From an uncultured Myxococcales bacterium (GTDB lineage Bacteria; Myxococcota_A; UBA9042), in NCBI GenBank assembly GCA_903842345.1, contig CAIMLR010000023.1:1-64000 (forward strand): a stretch of 64,000 nucleotides of DNA, read 5' to 3'. Position 1 is the stretch's first letter. The number at the start of each line of letters is the position of its first letter. The notes under the pieces were generated by a model that was not told where the DNA came from, did no database searches, and saw only the letters and a list, made by a program, of their open reading frames with translations. The position numbers and the translations under genes are program-made. Positions 6,417-14,944 of the stretch are shown piece after piece.

Positions 6417-8294
6417 ATGACCGACGAGTTGCTGGAGAATTACTGGACCTCATCCGATTTCCTGTTCATCGACGATCCGTTCCTCGGCCGAAGCGCCGAA
6501 ACGGCCATCGTTAAATCCGCCATGCGCACGCCAGGTACGTTGACCGTGCTGTCTGGTCCGCACGGCATCGGCAAGGCCGCGATCATCGGTGACGTCCAAC
6601 TGGGCGACAGCTGGGGGCGAGGCAACGGCGAACGACTGCGGCACACGGTCGTGCACCTGGAAGGCGGCATGGGCGGTGTCGGCGACAGCGTGCGGCGCTA
6701 CTTCCAGAAGCACGAACTGCCCGTGCCAGCGATCCCGACCTCGGAGAGTTTTGCCCGCGCTTTCGAGGAGCACCTGCAGGAACAGAACGTGGTCATCGTC
6801 GTGACGGACGTCACCATGGCGGAGATGCTCGCGGGGCGGGTGCCGATCGTCCGCGGCAAGGCGTGCACGTTCCTGACGACCCGCGATTGTGGGATGGCGG
6901 CCTGGCTGGCCGCGCAAGGGCATCGCGATGTGCAGCATCTTGAGATAGGACCGCTCGCGGACGCGGACTTGGCCGATCTGGATGAGCGCAGCCGGGACGC
7001 GCGCGACGAGCCTGTGCCTCGGGCGACAGCGAACCTCATTCACTGCGCGTTGCTGGCCGGCGGCTATCCGTGGAGCATTCGCGTGCTGATGCGGATCATG
7101 GAGCCCGATGAGGAAGGCGGCGTGGTGGATATCGCCGGCTTGAGCAGGCGTCTGGCCGCCGTGACCGACAAGTGCGACGCCGACGGTGTGCCGCTGTCCG
7201 CGCGCGTGGTTGCGGAGTTCGCCGCAGCGCAACTAACGCCGCTGGCCCGCCGCGTGTTGGCCTGGTGGGTGGCTTCCGGCTTGCCGCTGACGTCCTGGCG
7301 TTGGACCGATGACGACGAGGAGGAGGCGTACGACCTCATCCATGCCTGGGGATTGGCGGAAGACTCGGACGTGGGCCTGCATCCGGCCGTCACGGCTGTC
7401 GTGCGCGGCTGGCCCGAGTATCGCCTCGCCATCGCCGCGGCCACGGCCGTCGACTTGATCCGGCACGTCCGCGAGGCGGAGATTCCCGACTACGGGTTTT
7501 CGTACTTCGACTGGCCCCACTTCCACCATGCTTTGTCCATGCTGCTGGAGCGCGGCCAGCTCGACGTCGCGGCGCGGGTGCTGCGGGTGTTCTGGCTCCA
7601 CTATGCCAAAGCCGGCTTGCAAGAATGGCTGGTCGACTGGAGCACGCGTCTTTTGCCGCGACTCTCGCCCGGTCGCGACACAGCCGGCTTGCGCGCGTGG
7701 CTCGGCAAGACGCACCTGACGCTGCAGCGGCCGGATCTCGCGCTAGGTCACCTGCGCCGCGCGATTGCCGAACTGCAGGCGCTGCCGCCGGAGGAGCTGG
7801 GTTCGTCCTGCTATCACGACGCCAGGCGGGTCGCGCAGGACGGTCGTGTGCGCAGGGTCGTGCCACCGGTCGAGCTGGACGACATCGATTACCTGGAGCG
7901 CATCGACTTTGGCCAGTTTGCCGAGCTGGAGTGGTCCGCCCAGCAGGCCGATGCGGCGCTGGACTATGCCTACGACTACGCCGACCGCTTCTTGCCCAAC
8001 GACGACATGCTGACGATCGCCCGCGTCGACCACGCTTTGGCGCAAGCAGAACTGGGCGAGACAGCGCGCAGCTGCCGGGAAATCTCGTTGATTCTGGCGG
8101 ATATTCGCCGCATCACGCTGCACGAATGGCGGGTGCGGACGCTGAAGAGCGCGGCGCAGATCGCGGCGGCAGCGGGCGAGGACGTGTTGGCGCAGCAGTT
8201 GTCCGCGGAAGCCGCTGCCGTGCGATTGCTCCAGCGACCCTTGGTAGAGGCTTCAGAAGCAGCGGCCGTTGTCGAACCGGCATCGGGCGTCTGA
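6417..8294 (+). CDS. STAND-like ATPase with helical C-terminal region
   Basis: The 625-residue protein resembles signal-transducing ATPases of the LuxR/AfsR/NB-ARC kind but has no DNA-binding domain. The P-loop GPHGIGKA (47-54) lacks the usual Ser/Thr after the lysine, which may weaken nucleotide binding. A Walker-B-like strand VVIVVTD ends at D131, and a GGYPWSIR motif (~215) corresponds to the GxP motif. Residues ~330-610 are helical and TPR-like. The ATG at 6417 follows GGAGG by 7 bases; the frame upstream is Arg/Pro-rich and unlikely to be coding. The neighbours are an AlpA-like regulator (divergent) and a nucleotidyltransferase 100 bases downstream. Accessory or defence function is an inference. 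Confidence 0.65.
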   Translation: MTDELLENYWTSSDFLFIDDPFLGRSAETAIVKSAMRTPGTLTVLSGPHGIGKAAIIGDVQLGDSWGRGNGERLRHTVVHLEGGMGGVGDSVRRYFQKHELPVPAIPTSESFARAFEEHLQEQNVVIVVTDVTMAEMLAGRVPIVRGKACTFLTTRDCGMAAWLAAQGHRDVQHLEIGPLADADLADLDERSRDARDEPVPRATANLIHCALLAGGYPWSIRVLMRIMEPDEEGGVVDIAGLSRRLAAVTDKCDADGVPLSARVVAEFAAAQLTPLARRVLAWWVASGLPLTSWRWTDDDEEEAYDLIHAWGLAEDSDVGLHPAVTAVVRGWPEYRLAIAAATAVDLIRHVREAEIPDYGFSYFDWPHFHHALSMLLERGQLDVAARVLRVFWLHYAKAGLQEWLVDWSTRLLPRLSPGRDTAGLRAWLGKTHLTLQRPDLALGHLRRAIAELQALPPEELGSSCYHDARRVAQDGRVRRVVPPVELDDIDYLERIDFGQFAELEWSAQQADAALDYAYDYADRFLPNDDMLTIARVDHALAQAELGETARSCREISLILADIRRITLHEWRVRTLKSAAQIAAAAGEDVLAQQLSAEAAAVRLLQRPLVEASEAAAVVEPASGV

Positions 8295-8355
8295 CACTTC
8301 GGGACAGGCTCGCACCCGTCCGGATTGCATCGCACTTGACGCCTTTTACCAAGCG

Positions 8356-8389
8356 CTTACCCTCTATGTTCGTTCTCATAGAGGGTAAG
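8356..8389 (+). promoter_or_regulatory. Perfect 13-bp inverted repeat overlapping the ribosome binding site
   Basis: CTTACCCTCTATG (8356-8368) is mirrored exactly by CATAGAGGGTAAG (8377-8389) across an 8-base spacer. The right arm contains GAGGG, the only plausible Shine-Dalgarno for the ATG at 8394. It could be an operator for autoregulation or, if transcribed, a hairpin that hides the ribosome binding site. No T-run follows, so it is not a terminator. Confidence 0.8.
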
Positions 8390-8393
8390 ATTC

Positions 8394-9440
8394 ATGCCAC
8401 CCCTGTTTCTTCGTCACGAACCCGCCTTGGTCACGCTGCTGGCCGACGTCGAACAAACCGCGGAATCGCTGCGGCCTCTGCCGGTTGGCTCGCCAGGCGC
8501 GGTCACCGAACGCTCCAAAAGCGGCAACGCCTACTGGTACCGCCAGTTCTACGACGCCGCTGGCCACAAACGCGACGAATACCTCGGTCCCGTCGGCGAT
8601 GCGGCAGGCGATGCGCGCCAAAATGAGGCACTCGCGTGGATCGCCGCTGCCCGCGCCTTGGGTGGCAGCGTTCGTGTGCTCCGCCGTGCCGGATTTCCAG
8701 CCGTCGATGGGCGTACTGCCGCCACGCTGGCCAGCCTCGCCAATGCTGGCATTTTTGCGGCCGGAGCTGTTCTGGTCGGCTCGCACGCATTCGGTGCGCT
8801 GTGCGGTGCGCTGGGGCTGCGGGTCGCACAGTACCGGACCGAGGATGTGGACGTGGCGCGGCCCTACCGCCTGCAGCTGTCGGCGGATGTGTCGACGCTG
8901 GGTCTGGCCGCGCTGTTGGCACGCACGGGCATACCGTTCGTGGAAGTTCCGTCCATCGATCCCCGTCAGCCGGCGGTGTCGCTCAAGCCGCCCGGTGCCG
9001 ATCGCCTGCGCGTGGACCTGCTGATGCCTGGCAAGACATACGGCATCGCGCCAGTGGCCGAGCTGGGGTTCGCCGCGCAGACGCTGCCGCAACTGGACTT
9101 CCTCATCGCGCACCCGCAGCGCGGCGTGGTGCTGGGTCCTGACTTGGCGATTCCGCTGCTGGTGCCGTCGCCGGAGCGGTTCGCCTGGCACAAAGTCCGG
9201 ACGTCCATCCAGCCCGACCGTACGCCGGCCAAAGTGGCCAAGGACATGGCGCAGGCGCGCGTGTTACTTGCGGCGTTGGCGGAGCGCGATCCGTCGTCGC
9301 TGGAGGCTGCGCTGGGCGAGCTGCCGCGTCGCGAGCAGAAGCGGATCCTGGGGCGGATCCGGGTGGATCTGCCGGCCTTCGCTGCACATCGCGAGGCACG
9401 CGCGTGGCTGGGAGACCTGTGCAAACCGTCAACAGAGTAG
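8394..9440 (+). CDS. Nucleotidyltransferase, NTP_transf_8 (GSLTP-type) family
   Basis: The 348-residue protein has the layout of NTP_transf_8 proteins. An N-terminal module contains AYWYRQFYDAAGHKRDEYLGP-like sequence (about 46-66), followed by a nucleotidyltransferase fold with GSHAF (129-133, the GS motif) and TEDVDVA with D151 and D153 as metal ligands. A further Asp lies in RLRVDLL. The C-terminal ~100 residues are helical. The substrate is unknown for the family; related minimal nucleotidyltransferases act as tRNA- or protein-modifying enzymes or antitoxins. The start is fixed by the SD inside the inverted repeat. It follows the STAND-like gene by 100 bases, and no obvious toxin or antitoxin partner adjoins it. 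Confidence 0.75.
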   Translation: MPPLFLRHEPALVTLLADVEQTAESLRPLPVGSPGAVTERSKSGNAYWYRQFYDAAGHKRDEYLGPVGDAAGDARQNEALAWIAAARALGGSVRVLRRAGFPAVDGRTAATLASLANAGIFAAGAVLVGSHAFGALCGALGLRVAQYRTEDVDVARPYRLQLSADVSTLGLAALLARTGIPFVEVPSIDPRQPAVSLKPPGADRLRVDLLMPGKTYGIAPVAELGFAAQTLPQLDFLIAHPQRGVVLGPDLAIPLLVPSPERFAWHKVRTSIQPDRTPAKVAKDMAQARVLLAALAERDPSSLEAALGELPRREQKRILGRIRVDLPAFAAHREARAWLGDLCKPSTE

Positions 9441-9642
9441 CCTTCCTGCCGACGAATCAGCGCGAACAGCTAAGATCTTGCCTCTTGAGCTGAGGAAGAA
9501 AGAGCAGACTGGCGTCGCTGCAAAGCCGGCCAACGTGCATGGCCCACGTGCTCGCGACGCCCGCAGCGTGGCCGAACATCGCCAGTTCGCCACAGCCACT
9601 GGGGTGTCGGCGGCGGCGAGCGCGCGGCCAACCAGCGAGGCA

Positions 9643-10236
9643 TCACAGGCGCACCACGACGAAATCGCGAATCTGGAAGTGGCTGTCTGTCGTGCGCAAG
9701 GCGAACCAACCAGCTGCGTACGGTGCCGGGTCCGCGTAGCTGAAGACGAGCGCATCGTTGGCGTACCATTTGAGCGTCACCGGGTCGTCCGCGGTCGCTT
9801 GGCGCGACACAATCCGGACCTTCGTCCCAACGTTGGCGGTCAGGCTCGTCGCCGCAGTCATCGGTCCCGACGTGTCCTCGGCCGTCGCGGAGCCTGGTGT
9901 TGCGTAACCGGCAAGCTGCGGCCGGGCATCCGTGCCGTCGTAGCGGCGCAGGCGCGTCGTGGTGTTGTTGTTGGCGCCAAAGCCGACGTAGTAAAGCCTG
10001 AGCGACGTGTATGACCCGAGTGCGCCGTCCGAGGCCTTCCGTGTCGGATCCGCGGTGGCATCGTCCGGCACGGTCGCGTTCCAGAACACATTGAGATCGG
10101 AGATCCGGTCGGTGTAGGCGCCGGTCGCGCGTGGAATGGGCGTTGCAGTGAAGCGAATCTCGTAGTCGCCGAGCAGTCCCACCGCCAGCAGACAACTCCA
10201 GGATCGGCGAAGGGCAAGGCCATGCACGCAACCCAT
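9643..10236 (-). CDS. DUF6250-like secreted domain protein, short form
   Basis: The 197-residue protein is almost wholly a DUF6250-type beta-sandwich. Family-like features are DLNVFWNA, YYVGFGANNNTTTRLRRYDG, and a closing PYAAGWFALRTTDSH...FVVVRL. DUF6250 is found in polysaccharide-degrading contexts as a likely carbohydrate-binding or lyase-associated module. ATG 10236 follows GGAGGA by 6 bases. The first ~22 residues (MGCVHGLALRRSWSCLLAVG) could serve as a poor signal peptide, but the first strands of the domain appear to be missing, so the gene may be 5'-truncated or rearranged. It is 59 bases downstream of the GxGYxYP gene on the same strand, probably one operon. Confidence 0.6.
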   Translation of the reverse strand: MGCVHGLALRRSWSCLLAVGLLGDYEIRFTATPIPRATGAYTDRISDLNVFWNATVPDDATADPTRKASDGALGSYTSLRLYYVGFGANNNTTTRLRRYDGTDARPQLAGYATPGSATAEDTSGPMTAATSLTANVGTKVRIVSRQATADDPVTLKWYANDALVFSYADPAPYAAGWFALRTTDSHFQIRDFVVVRL

Positions 10237-10295
10237 CACTCTTCCTCCATTCCTGCCAGAAGTGAAGGTGGCGCGTGCCACGCCAGCGTCCGCGT

Positions 10296-12014
10296 TCAGG
10301 GCTGCCCAGCAACCAGCGCCAGTTTCACCGCGGTGTCCGCACTCACGAGTTTGACATGCTCGGGCAGGAGCTTGGCCATGGCCAGGAACGAGTTGTCCAG
10401 GTTCAGCCCGCCATCGCTCGTCATGTACACCCACGTGACGGTGCCTTTTGGGTAACCGCCCAATTCCTCGGCCATTTTGTCCGGGCCCAGAAAGAATGCA
10501 TCGGCGTTGTTGTTGACGCCCCGCCATTCGCGCGGCCGGAATACCACGACCTTGCCGCCATCCTTGCCGACAAGGACCTCAAAGAAACGATCGACCGGCC
10601 ACCAGTCAAACGCTGGGAACATGTACGGCACGTTTACGGGAAACACGCCGCGGATCGCACTGTTGGCTGTGGCGTATTTCGGCAGGAAATGATCTTCGGC
10701 GTCGTGCCAGCTATCCGTCCAATCCCAATGCACAGTGCCAGTGACGCCGAGGATGCGGGCGTCCTCTTCCGTTGCCGCGACAAACCGGTCCTGATCTCCC
10801 TCCGCCAACGACGACGGGTAGGCGTAGAGGTGGCCGCTGGGCGGCAGCGTGAAATAGTCCTTGCCGGTCTGGTGACTCTGCCGGTAATACCAGTCCAGGA
10901 GATCGGGCGCGAGGCGCGTGAGGTGTGGCGAGATGGTCCAGGTCAGCGGCGGACACGCGTTGTTCTCCGCCTGGCATTCGGTCAGCCGCTGGCGAAACCA
11001 GTCGTGCCGCGTGGTCATCATGTACTGCACGTTGTCGCCATCACCCACCACAAACGCGACATAGGTCTTGCTCGGGTCGTATTGGATCGGTTCCAGTTCG
11101 TTCTGCTTCACTTCGTTTGCGTCAACAATCGGCGCCCTGCGGGTGGAGAAGAAGGCCAAGTTTTCCGTCTCGCTGGCAATCGCTCCCATGTTGCGGGAAT
11201 CCAGGCACTTCGTCTGCGCCTCGTATAGGTCGCCGCCCGCGACGTTCCACGAGCTGTTGTAGCCGTAGACGCCCAGCGGCGTCGGCCAGCGCCCGGCGTT
11301 GACGATGGCGCTGAGCAGCTCTTTTTCGGGGTTGCCGTCGACACAGCCGTTGACAAGAAAAACGACGAACAGCTTCTGCGAGAACACGAAATCGACAAGG
11401 ACAGGCCGCATGTCCCGCGTCAGCTTGGGATGGGCCGGATCGCTGGCCGGGTCTTCATAGCCCGGGTTGAGCATCGCCAACCCGGTCGTCTGCTGGGCAT
11501 AGTTCTCAAAGACGTATTTCGTCGCGAGATAGGGCGTATTCTTGTCCTTCAGCCCCTCAATGGCGTCGAACGCGACAGTGCCGCACGTGGCCGTCAATCC
11601 GGAGTCCAGCGGAACCGCTTCCAGCGCCGCCGCGACGGTCAGGATACTCGGCATCAATTCATGCTGGGTCTTGTAGTCATAGCGGACACAAGCCGGAAAT
11701 GCCGCGACGCAGGTGTTCAGGAAATCGGCCGCGCTGACGGTGGCATTTGGCTTGAGACTCAGTTCGTCCAGCCACACCGCATCATGCGGATCCATTTGGA
11801 TGAAGACGGACCCGGCAGTTCTGCGGTTGTGCAGCCCTGCGCACGCCTGAATGGCCAGCTGGAACGGCGCAGGCGCCTGCGGATCGACCTGAACGACCGT
11901 GAATTGGCCATTTTGAGTTGGAGTGTCCTGCTTGGTACAGGCAGGGAGCGCGAGCGCGCCGAGCGACAGTGCAATCCAGACACGCAGCATCCTGGGATTC
12001 AGAACTTTAGCCAC
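10296..12014 (-). CDS. GxGYxYP family putative glycoside hydrolase, lipoprotein
   Basis: The 572-residue protein belongs to the GxGYxYP family, putative glycoside hydrolases often encoded in polysaccharide-utilisation regions. The signature appears as PSGHLYAYP, together with YVAFVVGDGDNVQYMM typical of the family core. It starts at GTG 12014, which has GGAGG six bases upstream, giving VAKVLNPRMLRV, a hydrophobic stretch and a lipobox-like LPAC; ATG 11990 is the alternative. The product is therefore likely anchored in the outer or inner membrane as a lipoprotein. It is first in a two-gene unit with the DUF6250 protein, suggesting joint action on an extracellular glycan. The substrate cannot be read from the sequence. 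Confidence 0.8.
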   Translation of the reverse strand: MAKVLNPRMLRVWIALSLGALALPACTKQDTPTQNGQFTVVQVDPQAPAPFQLAIQACAGLHNRRTAGSVFIQMDPHDAVWLDELSLKPNATVSAADFLNTCVAAFPACVRYDYKTQHELMPSILTVAAALEAVPLDSGLTATCGTVAFDAIEGLKDKNTPYLATKYVFENYAQQTTGLAMLNPGYEDPASDPAHPKLTRDMRPVLVDFVFSQKLFVVFLVNGCVDGNPEKELLSAIVNAGRWPTPLGVYGYNSSWNVAGGDLYEAQTKCLDSRNMGAIASETENLAFFSTRRAPIVDANEVKQNELEPIQYDPSKTYVAFVVGDGDNVQYMMTTRHDWFRQRLTECQAENNACPPLTWTISPHLTRLAPDLLDWYYRQSHQTGKDYFTLPPSGHLYAYPSSLAEGDQDRFVAATEEDARILGVTGTVHWDWTDSWHDAEDHFLPKYATANSAIRGVFPVNVPYMFPAFDWWPVDRFFEVLVGKDGGKVVVFRPREWRGVNNNADAFFLGPDKMAEELGGYPKGTVTWVYMTSDGGLNLDNSFLAMAKLLPEHVKLVSADTAVKLALVAGQP

Positions 12015-12226
12015 CCGCACCTCCGTCGTCACCACCCGATTCGCACGCCCGCGGATGTGCGCTGGGGCCACGTGCCGAACTTCATGCACGTATCCAAGCG
12101 CCACGGCGTTCCCGACTGTTCCGACCTGCGCCGTAAGCCGAGCATGCCGCGTCCAACCCGGCCGTCAAGGTCCGGGATCGCGCGCGTCGCGTGATTCTCA
12201 AGTGTTCAGGCGCCCGAGTCCACGCG

Positions 12227-13098
12227 TCAGTTCGCGCTGCTCCAGCAAATTCCCTGACTGGCGCTGCAGTACTTGTTGTACTGCGTCTGGTCGCAATCCG
12301 CCTGCACCGTGCACTTCTGGCCGGGAGCGCACTTCTTGGTGCACGACCCGCCGCAGTCCACGTCGGTCTCGTCGCCGCTGACGATCTTGTCGTGGCAGGT
12401 GCTGAAGGCGCAGGTCCCGTTGACGCACTTCTCCGTCAGGCAGCCGGAATCGAACTTGCACGTGTCGCCGACATCGCACACGGACATGACGAGCTTGGGC
12501 GTGCACACCGCGGCTTGGCATGTGGCCGTGAGCGTGCAGGCGATGCCGTCGTCGCATTGGACGTTGTCCGCCATCGGCGTCGGGGCGCAGGCGCCAGCCG
12601 TGCAGAAGTCCTGGGTGCACGAGTTGCCGTCGTCGCAATTGGTGCTGTCGTAGGCGCACGTCCCCTTGCCGCCCGCGCGCCAGCAGTAGTCGACCGTGCA
12701 GAAGTCGCCGTCGTCACCTGACCGGACTGGATCGTCAACTTGCGCGACGCCGGCGCGTGCCCGGGCGCATGCACGACGGCCAGCACGTCGCCGACGGCCA
12801 GATCGGCCCATTCAACAAGCCCCGTCGCGTCGGTTGCGAGTTCCGCCGCGCCAATTGTCACCGTGGCGCCGGGCAGCATCGCGCCGTTCGTATCCAAGAC
12901 CTGCAGTTTGGCCGAACCGGGTGCTGGCGGCGCCACATCGGCCGCGACGTCGGGCACGGAACCCGCATCCCCCGCGTCCGCCGTGACATCCGCTGGGAGG
13001 ATCGCATCGGCGGCGTCAGGGGCCGTGGCGTCGTCCTTGCCGGCGGAATCGGCATCCTGCGCCTGGGCGTCACTGCCCGCGCCGCCAGATGATTTCAA
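12227..13098 (-). pseudogene. Frameshifted, 5'-truncated Cys-rich lipoprotein gene
   Basis: Two overlapping frames make up one broken gene. The upstream frame (to about 12720) encodes an Asp/Ala-rich linker, then a carboxypeptidase-regulatory-like beta domain (KLQVLDTNGAMLPGATVTIG...). The downstream frame, starting around 12720, encodes Cys-rich repeats (CDDGNSCTQDFC and similar) to the stop at 12227. The two meet in the stretch CAGGTGACGACGGCGAC, implying an indel. No signal peptide or good start codon exists between the permease stop (13169) and the linker; TTG 13098 is only a placeholder. The architecture matches the large lipoprotein at 28.6 kb, so this is a decayed paralogue. A sequencing error could explain the frameshift but not the missing N-terminus. 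Confidence 0.7.
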
Positions 13099-13168
13099 TT
13101 TGCCGCATTCGCACGGAATCGGCGCAATACGGCGAGGTGCTGCGGGCGGATGTGCGGCTGCCCTGCGA

Positions 13169-13939
13169 TTAGCGCGCCAACCCCGGGTACAGGCGCGACG
13201 CCAGCGCCAGCAGCACCGCGAAGGCCAGCAACAACACGCCAAAGCTCGTCGCATACGGATACACGGATTGCCCCTCAACAATCATCGCGCCCCGCAGCGC
13301 ATCAACCAGGTACGTCAGCGGGTTGAAAGTGGCAGCGGTTTTCAACCACGGCGGCATCAACTCCAGCGGGTAGATCGCGTTGGAGGCGAAAAAGAGCGGC
13401 ATCGTCAGCACCTGGCCAATGCCCATGAACCGCTCCCGCGTCTTGACGATGCACGCAATCACCAGCGAAAACGTTGCGAACACGCACGAGCCCAGAAACA
13501 CCGCGGCGGCGACCGTCAGCATCGGGAGCGGCGCCCAGCGGATGTGTACGTCGAGTGCAATCGCGACAAGATACACGACAATGGCCTGGACCAGACCGCG
13601 CAGGCCAGCCGCGGTCGCCTTGCCCAGCACCAGCGCGCTCCGATGGGCGGGCGTGACCAGCAGCTTGTGAACAATCCCCAGGTCGCGCTCCCAGATAATC
13701 GCGATGCCATAGAAAATCGCGCTGAAAAGAATGCTCTGCGCGAGAATGCCGGGCGCCATGTAGTCGAGGTAGCGCAAGCTGCCCGTCGGAATGCCGCGGA
13801 CTTTGCTGAATACTTGGCCAAATACCGCCAGCCACAGGACCGGCTGAACCGCGCGCGAAAAGACTTCGGTCGGGTCGCGCATGAGCTTGCGGATCTCGGC
13901 ATCGGCGACGGCCGCCGTTTCATACAGGATTGCCAACAT
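13169..13939 (-). CDS. ABC-2 type transporter permease
   Basis: The 256-residue integral membrane protein has the usual six-helix ABC-2 permease pattern: an N-terminal cytoplasmic helix (AEIRKLMRDPTEVFSRAVQPVLWLAVF), paired helices, and the conserved region LTMPLFFASNAIYPLELMPPWLKTAATFNPLTYLVDALR near residue 200. It resembles DrrB/NodJ exporters of drugs or lipids. Its ATG lies four bases after the stop of the ATPase gene, so the two are translationally linked and form one exporter. The substrate is unknown. Confidence 0.9.
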   Translation of the reverse strand: MLAILYETAAVADAEIRKLMRDPTEVFSRAVQPVLWLAVFGQVFSKVRGIPTGSLRYLDYMAPGILAQSILFSAIFYGIAIIWERDLGIVHKLLVTPAHRSALVLGKATAAGLRGLVQAIVVYLVAIALDVHIRWAPLPMLTVAAAVFLGSCVFATFSLVIACIVKTRERFMGIGQVLTMPLFFASNAIYPLELMPPWLKTAATFNPLTYLVDALRGAMIVEGQSVYPYATSFGVLLLAFAVLLALASRLYPGLAR

Positions 13940-13943
13940 GCCC

Positions 13944-14753
13944 TCATCCCAAGCGGTTGATCGCACCGCGCGTTTCCCGGATGGCGCGGTAGCTGCCGCC
14001 GCGCTCGATGACCGTGCCGCTGAAGTGAAAAAAGACGTCGTCCAGCGTCGCTTCCGGTCCGACCTGCGCCTTCAGCGCGTCCGGTTTGCCCAGCGCCGCC
14101 AAGCGGCCGCGGTGCAGGATCGCCAACTCGCCGCAGAGGAAGTCGGCTTCCTCCATGTCGTGCGTTGTCAGCAGGATGGTCATCCCTTTGGTCTGTTGCA
14201 GTTGCTGGAGGCGCTCCCAGACTGTGCGCCGCGCGGACGGGTCGAGCCCAATCGTGGGCTCGTCGAGGAAGAGCACTTCAGGGCCGTGCAGCGTCGCCTG
14301 CGCAATCTCCAACCGCCGAATCATCCCGCCGGAGTACGTGCGCACCAGCTTGCCAGCGACGTCCTCCAAGCCGGCGAATGCCAGCGCGTCCGCGATCCGG
14401 TCCGACCGCTCCGTCCCGCGCAGGCCATACAGCCGGGCCGACAGGTTCAGGTTCTCCCGCGCCGTGAGCGCGCCGTCCGCCGACAACAGTTGTGGCACAT
14501 AGCCGATGCGGCGGCGCACCTCGACGGGCTGGGTGGCGACATCAAAGCCAGCCACGCGCGCGCTGCCGTCGGTCGCATCCAGCAGCGTCGTCAGGATCTT
14601 GATGGCGGTGCTTTTGCCCGCGCCGTTGGGGCCCAACAGTCCGAAGATCTGCCCGCGTCCGACGTCGAGCGTCAGCCGATCCAACGCGGTGAATCGGCCA
14701 AACTGCTTGGTCAGGTTCTGCGCGCCAATGGCCATCTCGGGTGCACACGTCAT
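13944..14753 (-). CDS. ABC-2 exporter ATP-binding protein (DrrA-like)
   Basis: The 269-residue ATPase has Walker A GPNGAGKST (41-49), the Q-loop near YVPQ, the signature YSGGM (140-144), Walker B LFLDEP (161-166) and the switch histidine in TTHDMEEAD. The C-terminal region (LDDVFFHFSGTVIE) matches the DrrA subfamily of drug and lipid exporters. It energises the permease encoded immediately downstream. ATG 14753 is preferred over the in-frame TTG at 14762; 14735 is also possible. The dispersed repeat lies directly upstream. Confidence 0.9.
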   Translation of the reverse strand: MTCAPEMAIGAQNLTKQFGRFTALDRLTLDVGRGQIFGLLGPNGAGKSTAIKILTTLLDATDGSARVAGFDVATQPVEVRRRIGYVPQLLSADGALTARENLNLSARLYGLRGTERSDRIADALAFAGLEDVAGKLVRTYSGGMIRRLEIAQATLHGPEVLFLDEPTIGLDPSARRTVWERLQQLQQTKGMTILLTTHDMEEADFLCGELAILHRGRLAALGKPDALKAQVGPEATLDDVFFHFSGTVIERGGSYRAIRETRGAINRLG

Positions 14754-14815
14754 GTCGGCCAAGCTAGCACGCGGCGGTCGGTTGAACAGGCAGGGCCGCC
14801 GTTTCGCTCAACAGG

Positions 14816-14944
14816 CTGACCTGGGTCCGGTACCCAAGTTCGTCGGTCCGAGCTGCGCATTTCGCATTGGCACCGCGAGTGTGCACCTCTGGTGGCACGC
14901 CGCGGATTGGGGACGGCGGATCTCGCACTTCGGTCCGCGTGTCT
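14816..14944 (+). repeat. Dispersed intergenic repeat, copy A
   Basis: This ~129-base segment aligns over its length with 28380-28510 in the same orientation. The best-kept core is 14881-14907 against 28447-28473, 27 bases with two differences. It fills the gap between the ABC ATPase start and the YncE-like stop. It has no coding capacity that I would support. Confidence 0.7.

Noticed and set aside
8356-8389. Rho-independent terminator after the STAND-like gene
   Set aside because: The stem is not followed by a T-run and overlaps the next gene's ribosome binding site.
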